A DNA stretch of 38,262 nucleotides from Glomus cerebriforme (taxonomy: Eukaryota > Glomeromycota > Glomeromycetes > Glomerales > Glomeraceae). Both the position numbers and the translations under genes were made by a program. Below, in pieces: positions 1-10,660 of the stretch (its first letter is position 1; every line of letters starts with the position of its first letter). Location: the NCBI GenBank assembly GCA_003550305.1, contig QKYT01000079.1, positions 89,286-127,547 of the forward strand, written 5' to 3'. A model generated the notes under the pieces. It saw only the letters and a program-made list of their open reading frames with translations, did not search any database and was not told the DNA's origin.

Positions 1-238
1 AAAAGTCTATTTGGAAGACTGAATGTCTGCAAAAGATATGGTTATAGAGCTAAATAAATTAGCAGAAGAAGGTGAAATTCAAAAAGTCNAGGTACCAGAA
101 ATAAAAACAATTGAGGATTGGATTACAAGATATTCCGCAAGCTTACGCAAAGAATCAGCTGAACAAAGANTAATAAGTGAAACTAATAAAAGAAATGAAA
201 ATGAAGGTGGTAATAGTAATAAACGGCAGAAAAGATAA
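1..238 (+). pseudogene. 3' end of an unidentified, probably frameshifted gene
   Basis: An open frame starting at an ATG at 23 encodes 71 residues ending in a basic, nuclear-localisation-like tail (KRQKR). A stop codon (20-22) lies directly before that ATG. A second frame through bases 3-50 reads a plausible continuation (KSIWKTECLQKIWL) before it stops. This suggests one older reading frame broken by a frameshift, or by base-call errors, since two Ns lie inside (90 and 170). The segment is acidic and lysine-rich with a helical middle (TIEDWITRYSASLRKESAEQ). I do not recognise the family; the C-terminus of a mobile-element protein is possible but unproven. The 5' part lies outside the window. 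Confidence 0.4.
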
Positions 239-1094
239 TATTTTTAGGATTTTTAGGATATAAATCAATAAAATTTTTAATTTTACTATATTTTGACCTA
301 TTCAAATCTCCGTTTCTTCCATATAAAAGTTTTTAAATAGGAGACGGAAAAGTTTTATAAAATACCAAATAAAAACTTTCAGATTCAGTTTATCGTTCCG
401 TCAATTTTTTTTTCCTGATATATATATACTTTTGTGTTCTATATGTCACGGGATTACTGCACATTAGTAATTATTATATGATGATCACCCCAAATTTATC
501 ATATAAATCTGCTTCGATTGATCGGTGAATTAGCAATTAATATATTCTTTGCTCCATATATCTTTCAAGATAATATTGAGCTTATATGATTTATTTGGTT
601 ATAGAAAATAATGAGTAATTTTGGATGTTTATTATCAACTTATCTATCCATTATGGTTCCAGAGTTATTAAGTATAAAAAATTCCCATTCTAGCTTTCTA
701 TTATGTGATGTTTTCATCCCATTTTACTAATTGATTTTTTTATTCCTTACATGATATTATTTAATTTTTGATTAGATGGGTTTTAGGATAGATGTCATAA
801 GGAGCACAAGAAAAATAGTAGATAAATTCCTTGTATAGATTTTAGAAAAAAAAATTAATATATAGATATATACTGTATGTATTATGGATAAATTACACAC
901 CATGTAATTATCTTTTAATGTATTACCAATGAAAAATGCATTTGCCTATCGAGATCATTTGTTTATTTTTCAATATAGATTTTGTTCTAAACACATCATT
1001 TGAGATTTATCAATATTATTATTAATACATACTGTATAAGATATCTTTTTTTGCTATTTTGCCATCATATTTAAAATCAGAATCAACTAATTAC
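239..1094. other. AT-rich stretch without a recognisable gene
   Basis: I see no reading frame, RNA gene or repeat with a partner elsewhere in the window, apart from two occurrences of the recurrent TACTGTATG/A motif near 869 and 1030. Confidence 0.5.
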
Positions 1095-2604
1095 TTAAGC
1101 AATAAGTATTAAATTAATTTCATATTTCTTTTGAATATCATTTAATATCAAATGTATAGGAACAATAAAATGGTATGGATATTCAAATCTATAATATATT
1201 TCCCACAACTGTCCATCATCATCAAACACAGCTGAATCTGAATCACCAAATTCATCTACATAAATAAATTTTCTTTAGAATAGGAAATGTTTTACTTTTA
1301 ATACATATACAAAACTTACCAAATGGTTGATCAACACCATAAACAAGTAAAGCAGATATTGTGCTAAGTCCTTGTTTCAAAAGGTTATTAATCCATCCAT
1401 TGCTATCTCTTTTGTGAGAAAACTTGTTCTGCCATATTTATAAACATATTTCATAAATGTTTCATCATTGCTAACAGAATCCTTGCAATTATAAATAATG
1501 GTTTCAGAACCAAATGGTTTGTTTGGATCATCTACTGGTACCCTATCAACTTCACAAAAAGCGTAATCAAGAAGATTACTGTCCCTGTTAATGCAGTTAA
1601 TTTTGTATGTATTGAGATCCATGAGTTCCAGCAAATTTCAGTAAAAATAAAAATCCATATATCTACCAGTTAAAAGGTTTATTGTATACCTCTTCAACTG
1701 CATGTCCCACAGTAAGTATAAATTTCTTCATGTCCCTTTTTTGAGAAAAAACTACTAATGTGCATGCATTTTTAGTTCCTTCTGAATGACCAGGCTTAAG
1801 TATTTTATGGTAAGCTTGAGGATCAGAAGCTGGTTTAACAATTAATTATTTAATCAGCACTGGATACCCTCAAATGTGACTGGTAAACAGACTTGTGTTT
1901 CATTAGGAATTATAACAATAATTACGAGTTTATTATTAACCATTCCTGAACCTACAAAAGTTAACAGAAATTTTCCTTCATCAAGTTTTTTTTGAAAGGC
2001 TTTTGTAAAGTATTAAGCTTTGCAAGTAGTTTAAAGTCTAGCACTGTTTGAATTTCATGGTTACTGAGTAGTTTTGCATATTTTTCTTTATTTATAATAA
2101 TGATTAATGAGTTAGCTATTTCACAAATTAACATTAAAAATACCAGAAATTCAGATGCAAACCTGTTGTACTAGAAGTTTATTAGAAGTTCGCGGGTAAG
2201 TCAAATGACTTTTTCTACACACATAACCTAAATTTATTTACAAACATTTTAGATATAATATGAACTTTTAGAATCCCATAATAGGTAAACAATATACCAT
2301 AATTTTTTTTCTATCTTGAACTAGAATATTAATACTGTTTTAAGCAGGGTTATTAAAAATATCTCCAATCCTACTATCATCTTTTATTTCCATTCTCTCA
2401 ATGTTTTTAGGTCATTCAAACTTTTCTTTTCATTAAAAGAAATTTGCACTTTCCATACACAAAACATATTGATATCAGGAATATCAACATTCTCCATAAT
2501 TAATTTTTTTAAATCATAACCATTTTTATTCATATCAATAGTAATCTTGAAATGGCTATCAAGAACTAGTTCTTCAACAAGACAGTTGAGGTAATAGTAG
2601 ACAT
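1095..2604 (-). pseudogene. Decayed Crinkler-header plus chymotrypsin-like peptidase gene
   Basis: Read on the minus strand, the segment 2604 to about 2340 matches the ubiquitin-like N-terminal header of Crinkler (CRN) proteins: it opens with MSTITS and, after a frameshift, continues with NCLVEELVLDS, a charged stretch and the typical FCVWKVQI motif. After a degenerate linker, 1900-1250 carries the hallmarks of a chymotrypsin-like (S1) peptidase. These are a His motif TVGHAVEE (about 1690-1715), an Asp motif LDYAFCEVD (near 1560), the strand GRTSFLT (near 1420) and a Ser motif GDSDSAVFDDDGQ (about 1215-1250). It ends with PIHLILNDIQKKYEI and a stop at 1095-1097. A clean intron (1319 down to 1256, GT-AG) joins the last two exons in frame. 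Frameshifts occur near 2590, 2390, 1740 and 1390, in-frame stops near 1950, and the splice acceptor near 1640 looks damaged, so it is a pseudogene. CRN-type headers are known from secreted effectors and NLR-like fungal proteins; the fusion is inferred from order and shared strand. Confidence 0.65.
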
Positions 2605-4019
2605 TATTTCATGTGAATTATAATATGATACGCAAAAATTATCTACATACATAATTTTTTTCAAATATTTATTAAGAATCGATCAAGAGTATAATTTACT
2701 ATTAGTCATATTGTGTCTTTTATTACTTTTTACATAATCAGTGCAATTTTTTATGCTCACATACTTCTAAGTTTATTAATTATTAAGTCATTTAATGATA
2801 TCGGCATGAATTTTGTATGACTGTATCCTTTATATATTTTGAATAGTGTAATGGTTAGATTATGAAATATAAATAAAAAAGTATTAGTTCGATTTTTAAG
2901 GTAAGCAAAAAAAAAAGTAAAAATAAAAAAACAAGGATAAATGACGTGAAAATATAGTTATAATAGAGATAACAGAAATACAAATATCATATGTCTAATA
3001 TATTTTAGAATTATTGTTAACATATTTTTTATTTTAATAAATTTCTGTAAAGTAGTATATTATAATTAAAAAAAGATAAATGGGTACAAAGTTATTTATG
3101 AGAGTTTCTCGATAATGAAAAATAAGCATGTATAATCTAATCATATGATTGTCCAAGAGTATTAAAAAACTTTTTCTTTTAATTAAATTTCAAACTTCTT
3201 TTACTATTTTAACTAGAGTTGAAGTTTGACTATTGAAAGATTTCAAAGCTAAAATACAGTAGTTTTAGTATTTTTCCAGTTAGCACAAAAAATGCTTCCA
3301 AATGCAAAATGCAATATTTCTTATTGATTTTATATGTTTAAAGTCTAAATATTTATAATATTTAATATGTTCATTAGAAATTGAATTTTCTAACTGATCA
3401 ATATAAATTTAAATCTTTTACATCAGTAACATTTGATTTTTTTTTTTATTAATCAGCAAGTCCAGTATCAATGAGTTTGATAAAGGAAACATGATGTAAT
3501 ATTTATTTCCATTTATCAGTTTGACTTTGGTAACCAGTAAATAATAATAATAATTTCTTTTTTAATCAGTTATAATTTTTTAAAACAATTATAATAAAGA
3601 TTAATAAAGATATCATGATCAAATTTGTTAGATTATTATCTATCAGCAATCAATGGTAGTACATTCAGCATATTTATGTAAAAGATTCATATAATTGACT
3701 TTTATAATCGCATGACATGATAATACAATAAAATTAATAAAATTGAATAAGCTATAATATTATGAATTATGTAACTCATAAAATCNAGTATCTTCTAATA
3801 TTACATAATTATATACTAATACACAACGCGTATTATGACTCATATGTACAATTATACTTGTACATTAGCCCATGATTAAAAATGGTAATAAAAAATGAAC
3901 AAATAAATCTAAATTAAGTGTACATTACATAATTAATAATAAAACTACATAATTAGTTGTAATGACACATCCTTTGTAAATTTTACAAAGATAAAAATAT
4001 ATATATAGATACCAACAAA
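2605..4019. other. AT-rich intergenic stretch
   Basis: No reading frame longer than a few dozen codons and no recognised motif. It contains homopolymer A/T runs and simple (AAT)n around 3540. One undetermined base lies at 3786. Confidence 0.5.
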
Positions 4020-5360
4020 AAATTTTTTTCTCTAAATTTAAAATAAAAACCTAGATTTACTGGATTTTCCTTTAAACTCTTCTCTTCCTATAATTTCTTT
4101 CTATAATTTTATTTTCTCTCTATAATAACCCTTTTAAAAATAAACAAATCCTTCAAATTTTTTCTTTATCTTTCCTTATACTGTATATAGAGGTCTTCCT
4201 CGTATCAGGCAAGGAAGGTCCAGCCAGGTGAGTATCTCTTATCTGAGCTGGTTTGGTTTTTTTTTAAATTCCTTTAAACTTCCTCTTATCTTCCTTATAC
4301 TGTATATAGAGGTCTTTCTCGTATCAGGCAAGGAAAGCCGGTTAGATAGTTGAATATTTCCTAACTGACTGGTTGGTTTAGAATAGAATTCCCTTCTCAC
4401 TTATTTCACTTAAATCCAGTAACTCTAAAGATACCATCTGTTAGCAAGAAGTCCATTACCAGAGTCCATTATAAGTTGAAAACCTGCAAGATACTAAAAT
4501 CTGAAAGTTGAAATCTGCCTCTCCTAAAAAGAAGATAATTTAAGATATTATGGAATTTAACTAAACAAGATGATAAGAAAGAAACAATTTTATGAACAGA
4601 AAATGGAAAAACTAAATATATAAAGCAAAAAAAAGAAGGTGCACTGCGGCAGTGGTCATATTAGACCTTTTAAACAATAGCAAAAGAATCTATGGATAAC
4701 ACAAATATATACTGTATGATAATAAGAAAGCAAGATAAATGGGTGAATAAAGAATTGAAATTATTGAAGATGAAAATTTCAATAAGAAAAAATAAGAAGA
4801 AAACTATAAACAGAAATGCACAGAAACAAAATGAACAATTTGAGGAAAAAGTATATAAATGAAGAAAGTTATACTGATTACTAGGAGTCTAGGATTATTG
4901 GAGATTACTTATGAAGTTGAGAATTATTGAGAAAGATACATCAAAGAAAGACTAAAAAAAAATACTCAGAGATTATTAAGTTCTATCATATTAATTGAAA
5001 CATATGAGAAATAAAGATGTAATAAGTTAGAAATAGAAAGAAATAATGATATAAATTAGAAAAAAGAAAACCAGAAAACAGAAAAGTATTAGAAAAATTA
5101 TATGAATTTGCTAACAGAATTGGATAAAATAATAAACAATATTCAGATAAAAATTAGTAAATTAATTTAGATAGAATAGATTAGAGACTTTTATTATACT
5201 GAAATTTTTATTTTTTTTAATTTTAAATTAATCAAATGAATAAATTAATAATTATATTTATTACTGTATTTTTAAACAAAAGAAAAATAACTCTTTTTTA
5301 TTTAAATTATTTTAAGATATTTAATATAAATTAATTAATTTCTAGTTTATTTATAATACG
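4020..5360 (+). repeat. Repeat family copy A, with two ~119-bp tandem units
   Basis: This copy is similar to part of the 3.6-kb arms (right arm about 34560-36110, same strand). It holds two tandem units starting TTCCTTATACTGTATATAG at 4172 and 4291 (period 119). Each contains a TCAGGCAAGGAA core and ends near CTGGTTTGGTT or CTGGTTGGTTT. The downstream part (4400-5360) follows the arm almost continuously: GGTAACTCTAAAGATACCAT-like block, CTCCTAAAAAGA, the ATATAAAGC stretch and CAGAAATGCACAG. Copy A lacks the ~180-bp GC-richer insert that both arms carry; at that point it has only GGTGCACTGCGGCAGTGGTC. No coding sequence is open through it. It is probably a fragment of a non-autonomous mobile element; the class is unknown. 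Confidence 0.75.
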
Positions 5361-5917
5361 AATCCAAGAATCAAGGAATAAAGGAAAAAAAAAAGTTAGC
5401 GATAAGGAATTTTCGATTTTAACTTTATTCTTTGTTATTCCATCTTTTTTAAATATTAAGAAAAATAGCTGTAAATAAACAAAAGAAACATATATTAAAG
5501 TCCATATTCTGAAATTTGTTCCCGAGAAAATTTTTTTTTAGTATTTTTTTTTCTTTATCAAGGTGATTAACGTATGATAGGTTTGAATTATACTTGAATT
5601 ATTTTAACCTTTATTCTACTCAATCTACTAACAACCAAATTTTTATTAAAATTGATCCGATCAGACTATTGAATACATTAGTGTACCATTTTTACATATG
5701 TCATCATCAGGATAAAATATACATTATAATGTTACATGATTATCTAGCTAAACTTTTTATCTATAAATTTTGTAATTTATAAATTTAAAATAAATTATCA
5801 AATGGGATTAGGAAATAAATAGAGAAGTGCCGATGATAATAAAAGAATAATTAATTATTAATTATAATGTTTAATAATTTTTGAACATACTAGTTATTAT
5901 TCCAGCTTTATCCCATT
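5361..5917. other. Intergenic stretch
   Basis: One 62-codon frame (5594-5782) is AT-driven and not convincing. Nothing else is recognised. Confidence 0.4.
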
Positions 5918-6022
5918 CTATGATATTACTGGATCAATCTCCTCATCCTTGATCTCTAAATTGCTTATATCAAGCCAATGAAAGAGACTTCTTTTCGTTT
6001 TTTCACTAAAAATGGATTCCAT
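5918..6022 (-). CDS. Possible small gene or exon fragment (34 aa)
   Basis: A minus-strand frame from an ATG at 6022 to a stop at 5918-5920 has protein-like composition, unlike the surrounding A/T runs: it begins MESIFSEKTKRSLFHW and continues with an acidic stretch (EIKDEEIDP). The local sequence is visibly less AT-biased than its flanks. It may be a relic exon or a tiny peptide gene. No family is recognised. Confidence 0.25.
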   Translation of the reverse strand: MESIFSEKTKRSLFHWLDISNLEIKDEEIDPVIS

Positions 6023-6642
6023 TATTATTATTTTTTTTTTTATGAAAACTAATATGAAATAAATTTTGGTAGTAAATAAAAATTATAGAAAACTTCATAC
6101 TTTTTAAAGTTTAAAATAGACTTTTTTTGAATGTATGAGATAATTATAAATAATATTATTATTGGCTGATACTAGGGGGGTACTCTTAATAATAACAGTC
6201 TTTCATCCATTGTCAGTTGATTTAAGATACTATTCTATAATATCGTCCTGGCATAGCAATTTTAAAATTTAAAATTCATTTTAACTCTATATTGAATTTT
6301 GTTATTATACACCCATTATCGTACTTTAACTATGATGAAACTTCAGAATAAAATTATTTTATCTCAAGATGATTTAGGCATGTGAAATTTGTAATTGTTA
6401 AAAAGCCATTAAATTACGCAGGTGATATTTTGCACAATGTTCCGATTTTGATCAAAATTTAAATAATAATATTATAATAATAATAATAAACATGTTTTTC
6501 AATCACAATAATTAGTATAAAATTAGAGCCAAATCACCCAAATAAATTATTTGATATATTAATGTGCATATGGAAATAATCTTACAATACTATTATTAAT
6601 ATTAATAATCCATCACTATACAAATAATAGTAAAACTTCAAT
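6023..6642. other. Intergenic stretch before the microexon-like array
   Basis: AT-rich, with (AAT)n/(TAA)n runs near 6470 and 6595 and a G6 run near 6175. No gene seen. Confidence 0.4.
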
Positions 6643-7260
6643 AGGTTTCGGGTTTGGTAACGAAATGCGTAAGTTTCGCAACATTTTGATGCGAAACTTC
6701 TTTTTTTTTTTGATTTTTTTTTGATTAGAAATGTTGATTAACGTTTCTTTTTATTTTTTTTTTTATAAATTTCGAGTTTGTGAACGAAATGGGTAGTTTC
6801 GCAACAAAATGTTGTGAAACTTCTTTTTTTTTTTTTTGATTTTTTTCTTTTTTTAATTAGAAACGTTGATTAACGTTTATTTTTTTTTTACAGGTTTTGG
6901 TTCAGGTCAATGAAATGGTAAGTTTCGCAACATTTTGCTGCGAAACTTCTTTTTTTTTGATTTTTTTTTTTCATTAGAAACGTTTACTAACGTTTCTCTC
7001 TTTTTTGTAGGTTTTGGGTTCGGGAAATTGACTGGTAAGTTTTGCAAAACATTTTTTTTTATTTTTTTTTATTAGAACGTTCTTTTTTACCTTATGTTGG
7101 TTTCAGATTTTGGGCATTGGAAACACCGAAACAGTAAGTTTCATTACTTTAATTGTGAAACTGATTTTTTTTAGAAAGGAACATTTTCTAACGTTTTAAT
7201 TTTTTTTTTATAGTTTTTGGAATCTTTGGATCAAGTTTAGGATACAACTAGTTTCATAGG
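6643..7260 (+). repeat. Tandem array of exon-like 24/27-nt modules with hairpin introns
   Basis: About five degenerate units follow each other. A unit is: T-tract ending in an AG acceptor; a 24-nt (once 27-nt) GTTTTGGGTTCGGG-type core; a GTAAGT donor; then an intron-like part with an inverted repeat. Cores with both splice signals lie at 6645-6668, 6894-6917, 7011-7034 (24 nt each) and 7107-7133 (27 nt). The intervening 'introns' 6918-7010, 7035-7106 and 7134-7213 are 93, 72 and 80 nt with branch-like CTAAC. All core lengths are multiples of three; in one phase they read FGFGNEM or FGFGKLT, but stops or shifts occur in others (unit 3 has TGA; unit 2, around 6769-6791, has lost both sites). 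The stem AAGTTTCGCA / TGCGAAACTT (6671-6680 with 6690-6699; again 6920-6929 with 6939-6948) would pair the donor site. It looks like a decayed repeat-protein gene built of microexons; a purely non-coding tandem repeat is the alternative. Confidence 0.6.
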
Positions 7261-7626
7261 TACCTTTGAAACTTAGTTTCTCTTTTGCTTTTTTCATTAG
7301 AAAGGATTTCATTGGATATTTTTATTTATAAGCTAGGCTCGGCTTCTATTTTTGGAAGATGGAAGATAATAAGTTTTGCAAGTAAATTTTGAAACTATAT
7401 TTTTTTGGAAAAAACTTTTATTAATGTTTCTTTTCATTATTTTTATAAATTTTAACTAAATTCTTCTCTAAAGAAGTATTATTTAACTTTAATACTTTTT
7501 CTTTAATAATTATTAATATAATTTAAAATTAAATAATTTATAATTGTAACAGTATGCGTTTTTTAACGTGTTTTCAACTAAATTAATATTATATTAATGT
7601 TGCTGAAGAATATCCAAACTATTTTA
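7261..7626. repeat. Degenerate tail of the tandem array and AT-rich flank
   Basis: The sequences TTGAAACTTAGTTTC (about 7266), TTTTGCAAGTAAATTTTGAAAC (7374-7395) and AATGTTTC (about 7423) are fading echoes of the unit's hairpin and AACGTTT motifs, so the array probably once extended to about 7450. Beyond that only AT-rich sequence is seen. Confidence 0.4.
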
Positions 7627-7684
7627 TTAAAATATGTTGAAAATTTGCCCAAAATTATTTTGAAAATTCAGCCGGTTTGAAAAC

Positions 7685-7810
7685 AGGGTAAAATATGCGA
7701 AAATCCCAGCAGGTACTACCCTAGATGCATCCGGGATAACTACCCAGGGTTTTTTATCAAGACCGCGCGCTTCATAGTGGGGGGACGAAGTCCCCCTGCA
7801 TATGGCAAAA
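7685..7810. repeat. GC-rich island with a strong hairpin
   Basis: This ~125-bp block is far richer in G and C than its surroundings and ends abruptly on both sides. It contains a perfect 7-bp stem with a three-base loop, GGGGGACGAAGTCCCCC, at 7780-7796. A minus-strand frame runs through it (7627-7875) but its flanks are low-complexity, so I do not call a gene. It is probably a relic of a dispersed element; no partner copy occurs in this window. Confidence 0.35.
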
Positions 7811-7875
7811 TAATAGTTTGTATTACTATACTTTTGTTTCAAATAGCTCACTTTAAGTTTTAATTTGTAAAGCAA

Positions 7876-8362
7876 AAATACACGTTTTTACAGACTTTGT
7901 AAAATGTTAAATATGTATATTAAAAAAAATTATTTCACTCTATCTATATTTTAAAAACAGGTTTTGTTTTGCTAACAAGATTTTTTTTAAAACAAAAGTA
8001 CTTTACCCAATTAATGTTCAGTACAACCAATTATACTTTGTCTATCAGCCACATGTATACAGCACTGCCACTTTTGTGGTACAATTTCCAATTTAGTATG
8101 TATGATAATTGTTGTACGCATAAAATTAATATGTACTTACAACATAAATACAGTCGTATTCGAGAAGTCATATTAAATATTGCACAACATTTATTATACA
8201 GATTCTTGATGCATAAAAGAAATTTCGCGTAGCCTTTCCATTTTAATCATTTTTCTTCTGATAGTAAATTCATTATTTATCATTTTATTATTATTCATCT
8301 ATTTTATATAGTAAAGTTTATTCGTATTATTTTCTCAAATAAATTATCATACCATTCGAACT
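7876..8362. promoter_or_regulatory. Upstream region of kinase K1
   Basis: AT-rich region before the K1 start codon. An 87-codon frame (7969-8232) has no recognisable motif and is treated as chance. A TATA-like TTTTATATAG lies at about 8302-8311, roughly 55 bases before the ATG; this is weak evidence for the promoter. Confidence 0.3.
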
Positions 8363-9856
8363 ATGGGGTATGGAAAATGCGAAGAATGTAATCAAGAAAA
8401 TACTGGTTATGAATGGTGCAACGCATGTAACGCAAAACGGTTTCAACAAAATTTCAAAAATTGGACTAGCGGTAATGATGATATTGACAAATTTATTCAA
8501 GATTCTCAGCTATCAGCGACTGATAGTTTTAAAGTATTAGAGTGGATACCTTATGATAATTTTTTTAATAATAAATATGTTGCAAAAGGCGGGTTTGGTA
8601 AAGTGTATAAAGCAAATTGGAATGATGGATATATATTGAATTGGGATAATAAAAATCGAAATTGGGAAAGAGAACATCAACACATGGAAGTAGCTCTGAA
8701 AAGTTTAAATAATTCAGAAAATGTTACATTAGAATTTATAAATGAGGTATTGTACAGATTAATTTAACTTTTTAACGAAAATTTTGTTATACGATCTTTA
8801 CTAAATGTATTTTTTTATAACATATATTTAGATCACGTTACACCATAAACTTATCGGAAATTATTACTCTATTCTTAGTCTTTATGGAATAACTCAAGAA
8901 CCAGACACAAAAAATTATATGATGGTTCTTTATTATGCAAGTCATGGAAGTTTACGAAATTATTTAGATGCTAATTATAAATTAAGTTGGAAGGATAAGA
9001 TTAAGAATTTACATTGTATTGCACAAGGTCTTAATAAAATTCATTTTAATGAGTTAATTCATCGAGATTTACATATCGGCAATATACTTCATACGGGCTT
9101 TGGAGGTAATACATGTATTACTGATATGGGATTATCCAAACCTGTAGATTATGATAATACAAAAAAAAGCATTTATGGTGTTTTACCTTATATTGCTCCT
9201 GAAATTTTAAGAGGACAAAATTATACCAAAACTGGGGATATTTATAGTTTTGGTATAATTATGTATGAAGTAATTTCTGGATTACCTCCATACCATAATG
9301 TAAGCCATAATGAAAACTTAGCAATAAAAATTTGTGAAGGACTTAGACCAAGGTTTAATATTAAAGTACCCCATTTAATCATACGTTTAATTAAAAGATG
9401 CTTAGATGCAAATTCATTAAATCGACCAACTGCAAATGAAGTATATAATATTTTATCCCAATGGCGATATGAACTTGAAGAAGAAGAAGAAGAAACAAAA
9501 GAAACAGAATTACAAAAACTAATTAAAGAAGCAGATGAAATCAATAATAATTTACAAACTAGCATTGCATTTTCAACTAGTTTATCATATGAAACACATT
9601 CTGAAGCAATTTATACAAGTAGATTACTTAATTTTAATAATCTTCCCGAACCAAAAAATTCAGATGACTATTATAAACAATATAATAATATAATAAGTAT
9701 GGAATATTCAGGTAATTAAATTTTTTATTTCAAAAAAAATATTTTTATTTTTTATTAACTTTATTTCATTTGATAGAAACTCTACAAATTGATATTTCTC
9801 AATTGAAAATCTCTTTAGATCAAAATAATGAATCTAAAGATGAGAATAATATTTAA
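8363..9856 (+). CDS. TKL-type protein kinase K1 with N-terminal zinc ribbon
   Basis: Three exons, 8363-8746, 8832-9711 and 9777-9856, joined by GT-AG introns of 85 and 65 nt, give 447 residues. The start ATG is followed at once by the Cys4 ribbon (C6, C9, C19, C22), as in family members. Next come the NWTSG..ID linker (about 33-45) and the kinase: glycine loop GGFGKV (76-81), ATP lysine in VALK (K113), hinge segment YGITQEPDTKNYMMVL, catalytic IHRDLHIGN (D207), metal-binding DMG in place of DFG (D226), APE and the TKL-like SFGIIMYE motif. All catalytic residues are present, so an active Ser/Thr or Tyr kinase is likely; the substrate is unknown. A glutamate-rich coiled stretch and the family's AIYTSRLL tail follow. 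The third exon (ETLQIDISQL...) is inferred from a perfect in-frame splice; without it the protein would stop at 9719. This is the reference architecture (one N-lobe, one C-lobe) for K2 and K4. Confidence 0.88.
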
Positions 9857-10233
9857 AAAAAAAGAAAAATTGTATTGTAATATTATAGATTTTAATTTTT
9901 CATTAAAAGAATTTTTTTCTGATATTATAATTTAAAATCTTATTTAACGTTAATACAAGGTAACAAATTTATGAATTTGAAAATTTATACATCTTGTAGC
10001 ATTTTTTTTATGTGAAACTAAAATTTTAGTTATTTCAGTTTTTTTTTTTCACACATTCTGATTTTCTTTTTTCAAATCAAATTAAAGTCAAAATAGAAAA
10101 ATAAATATTTCAAATATTATGTCTTCTAACAATACTGTAAATATTGAATAAATGCAATAACTAAACTGATCTTTACCATAAACTTTTTTTTTTTAACTCA
10201 CAAAAATTGGAATTGTCAATTTTAAACATGAGT
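9857..10233. other. 3' flank of K1 and spacer
   Basis: AT-rich, with several T runs (for example near 10035 and 10185). No gene or repeat seen. Confidence 0.4.
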
Positions 10234-10482
10234 GATCGAGTAGGACCCCGAAATATATATAAAAAGGTAGGGTCAGAGTTTGCGTATAATGAACCAAAAA
10301 AATTATGTAATTCTTTCCTTTTTTGGACAAATTCTGATAATGCCAGCCAGAACTTTATTACTTATTTAGTAACTGACTGACATTACTGTAATTCCGGCCC
10401 TGAAAAAATGCGTACAGCTAATATTAAAATTTTTTTGGTTGGACCTGACCTCTGTATGCATATTTCGGGCTCCTGATCGAGT
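10234..10482. mobile_element. hAT-type MITE (233 bp) with 8-bp target duplication
   Basis: The element 10242-10474 has terminal inverted repeats AGGACCCCGAAATAT at the left and ATATTTCGGGCTCCT at the right (one mismatch). It is bracketed by an exact 8-bp direct repeat GATCGAGT at 10234-10241 and 10475-10482. Eight-bp duplications and short inverted repeats are typical of the hAT superfamily. It has no coding capacity and is more GC-rich than the flanks, so it is a non-autonomous miniature element. It sits about 180 bp upstream of the K2 start, in its probable promoter region. Confidence 0.8.
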
Positions 10483-10660
10483 GATAAATAAAGTATCAGA
10501 AGATCGGTGTACCAATTTTCAAGAATTAAAGATTTCGATTATGTTCGAAATTTCAATTTGTTGATCCAAATATTTATCCTTGTGTGACAAATATTGTATC
10601 CCTTATATTATGCATTTCGCATTACAAACCCGCAATGTAAAAAAAAAAAATATATTCATA
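10483..10660 (+). promoter_or_regulatory. Upstream region of K2, conserved with the pseudogene K3
   Basis: From TTGTTGATCCAAAT (about 10558) to the start codon, this segment is recognisably similar to 20393-20529 upstream of the decayed K3. Both contain GACAAATATTG, ATTATGCATT and ATTACAAAC/ATTATAAAC. The duplication that made the two genes therefore included the proximal promoter and leader. An in-frame upstream ATG at 10610 would add 17 residues; I prefer 10661 because the homologous K3 frame also begins M-x-C right before the zinc ribbon. Confidence 0.5.

Noticed and set aside
7969..8232. 87-codon frame upstream of K1
   Set aside because: Composition is that of translated AT-rich DNA; no conserved motif and no splice link to K1 needed.
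9242..9565. 107-codon minus-strand frame opposite K1
   Set aside because: Shadow of the K1 C-lobe and its Glu-rich tail; low-complexity serine run and no own motifs.
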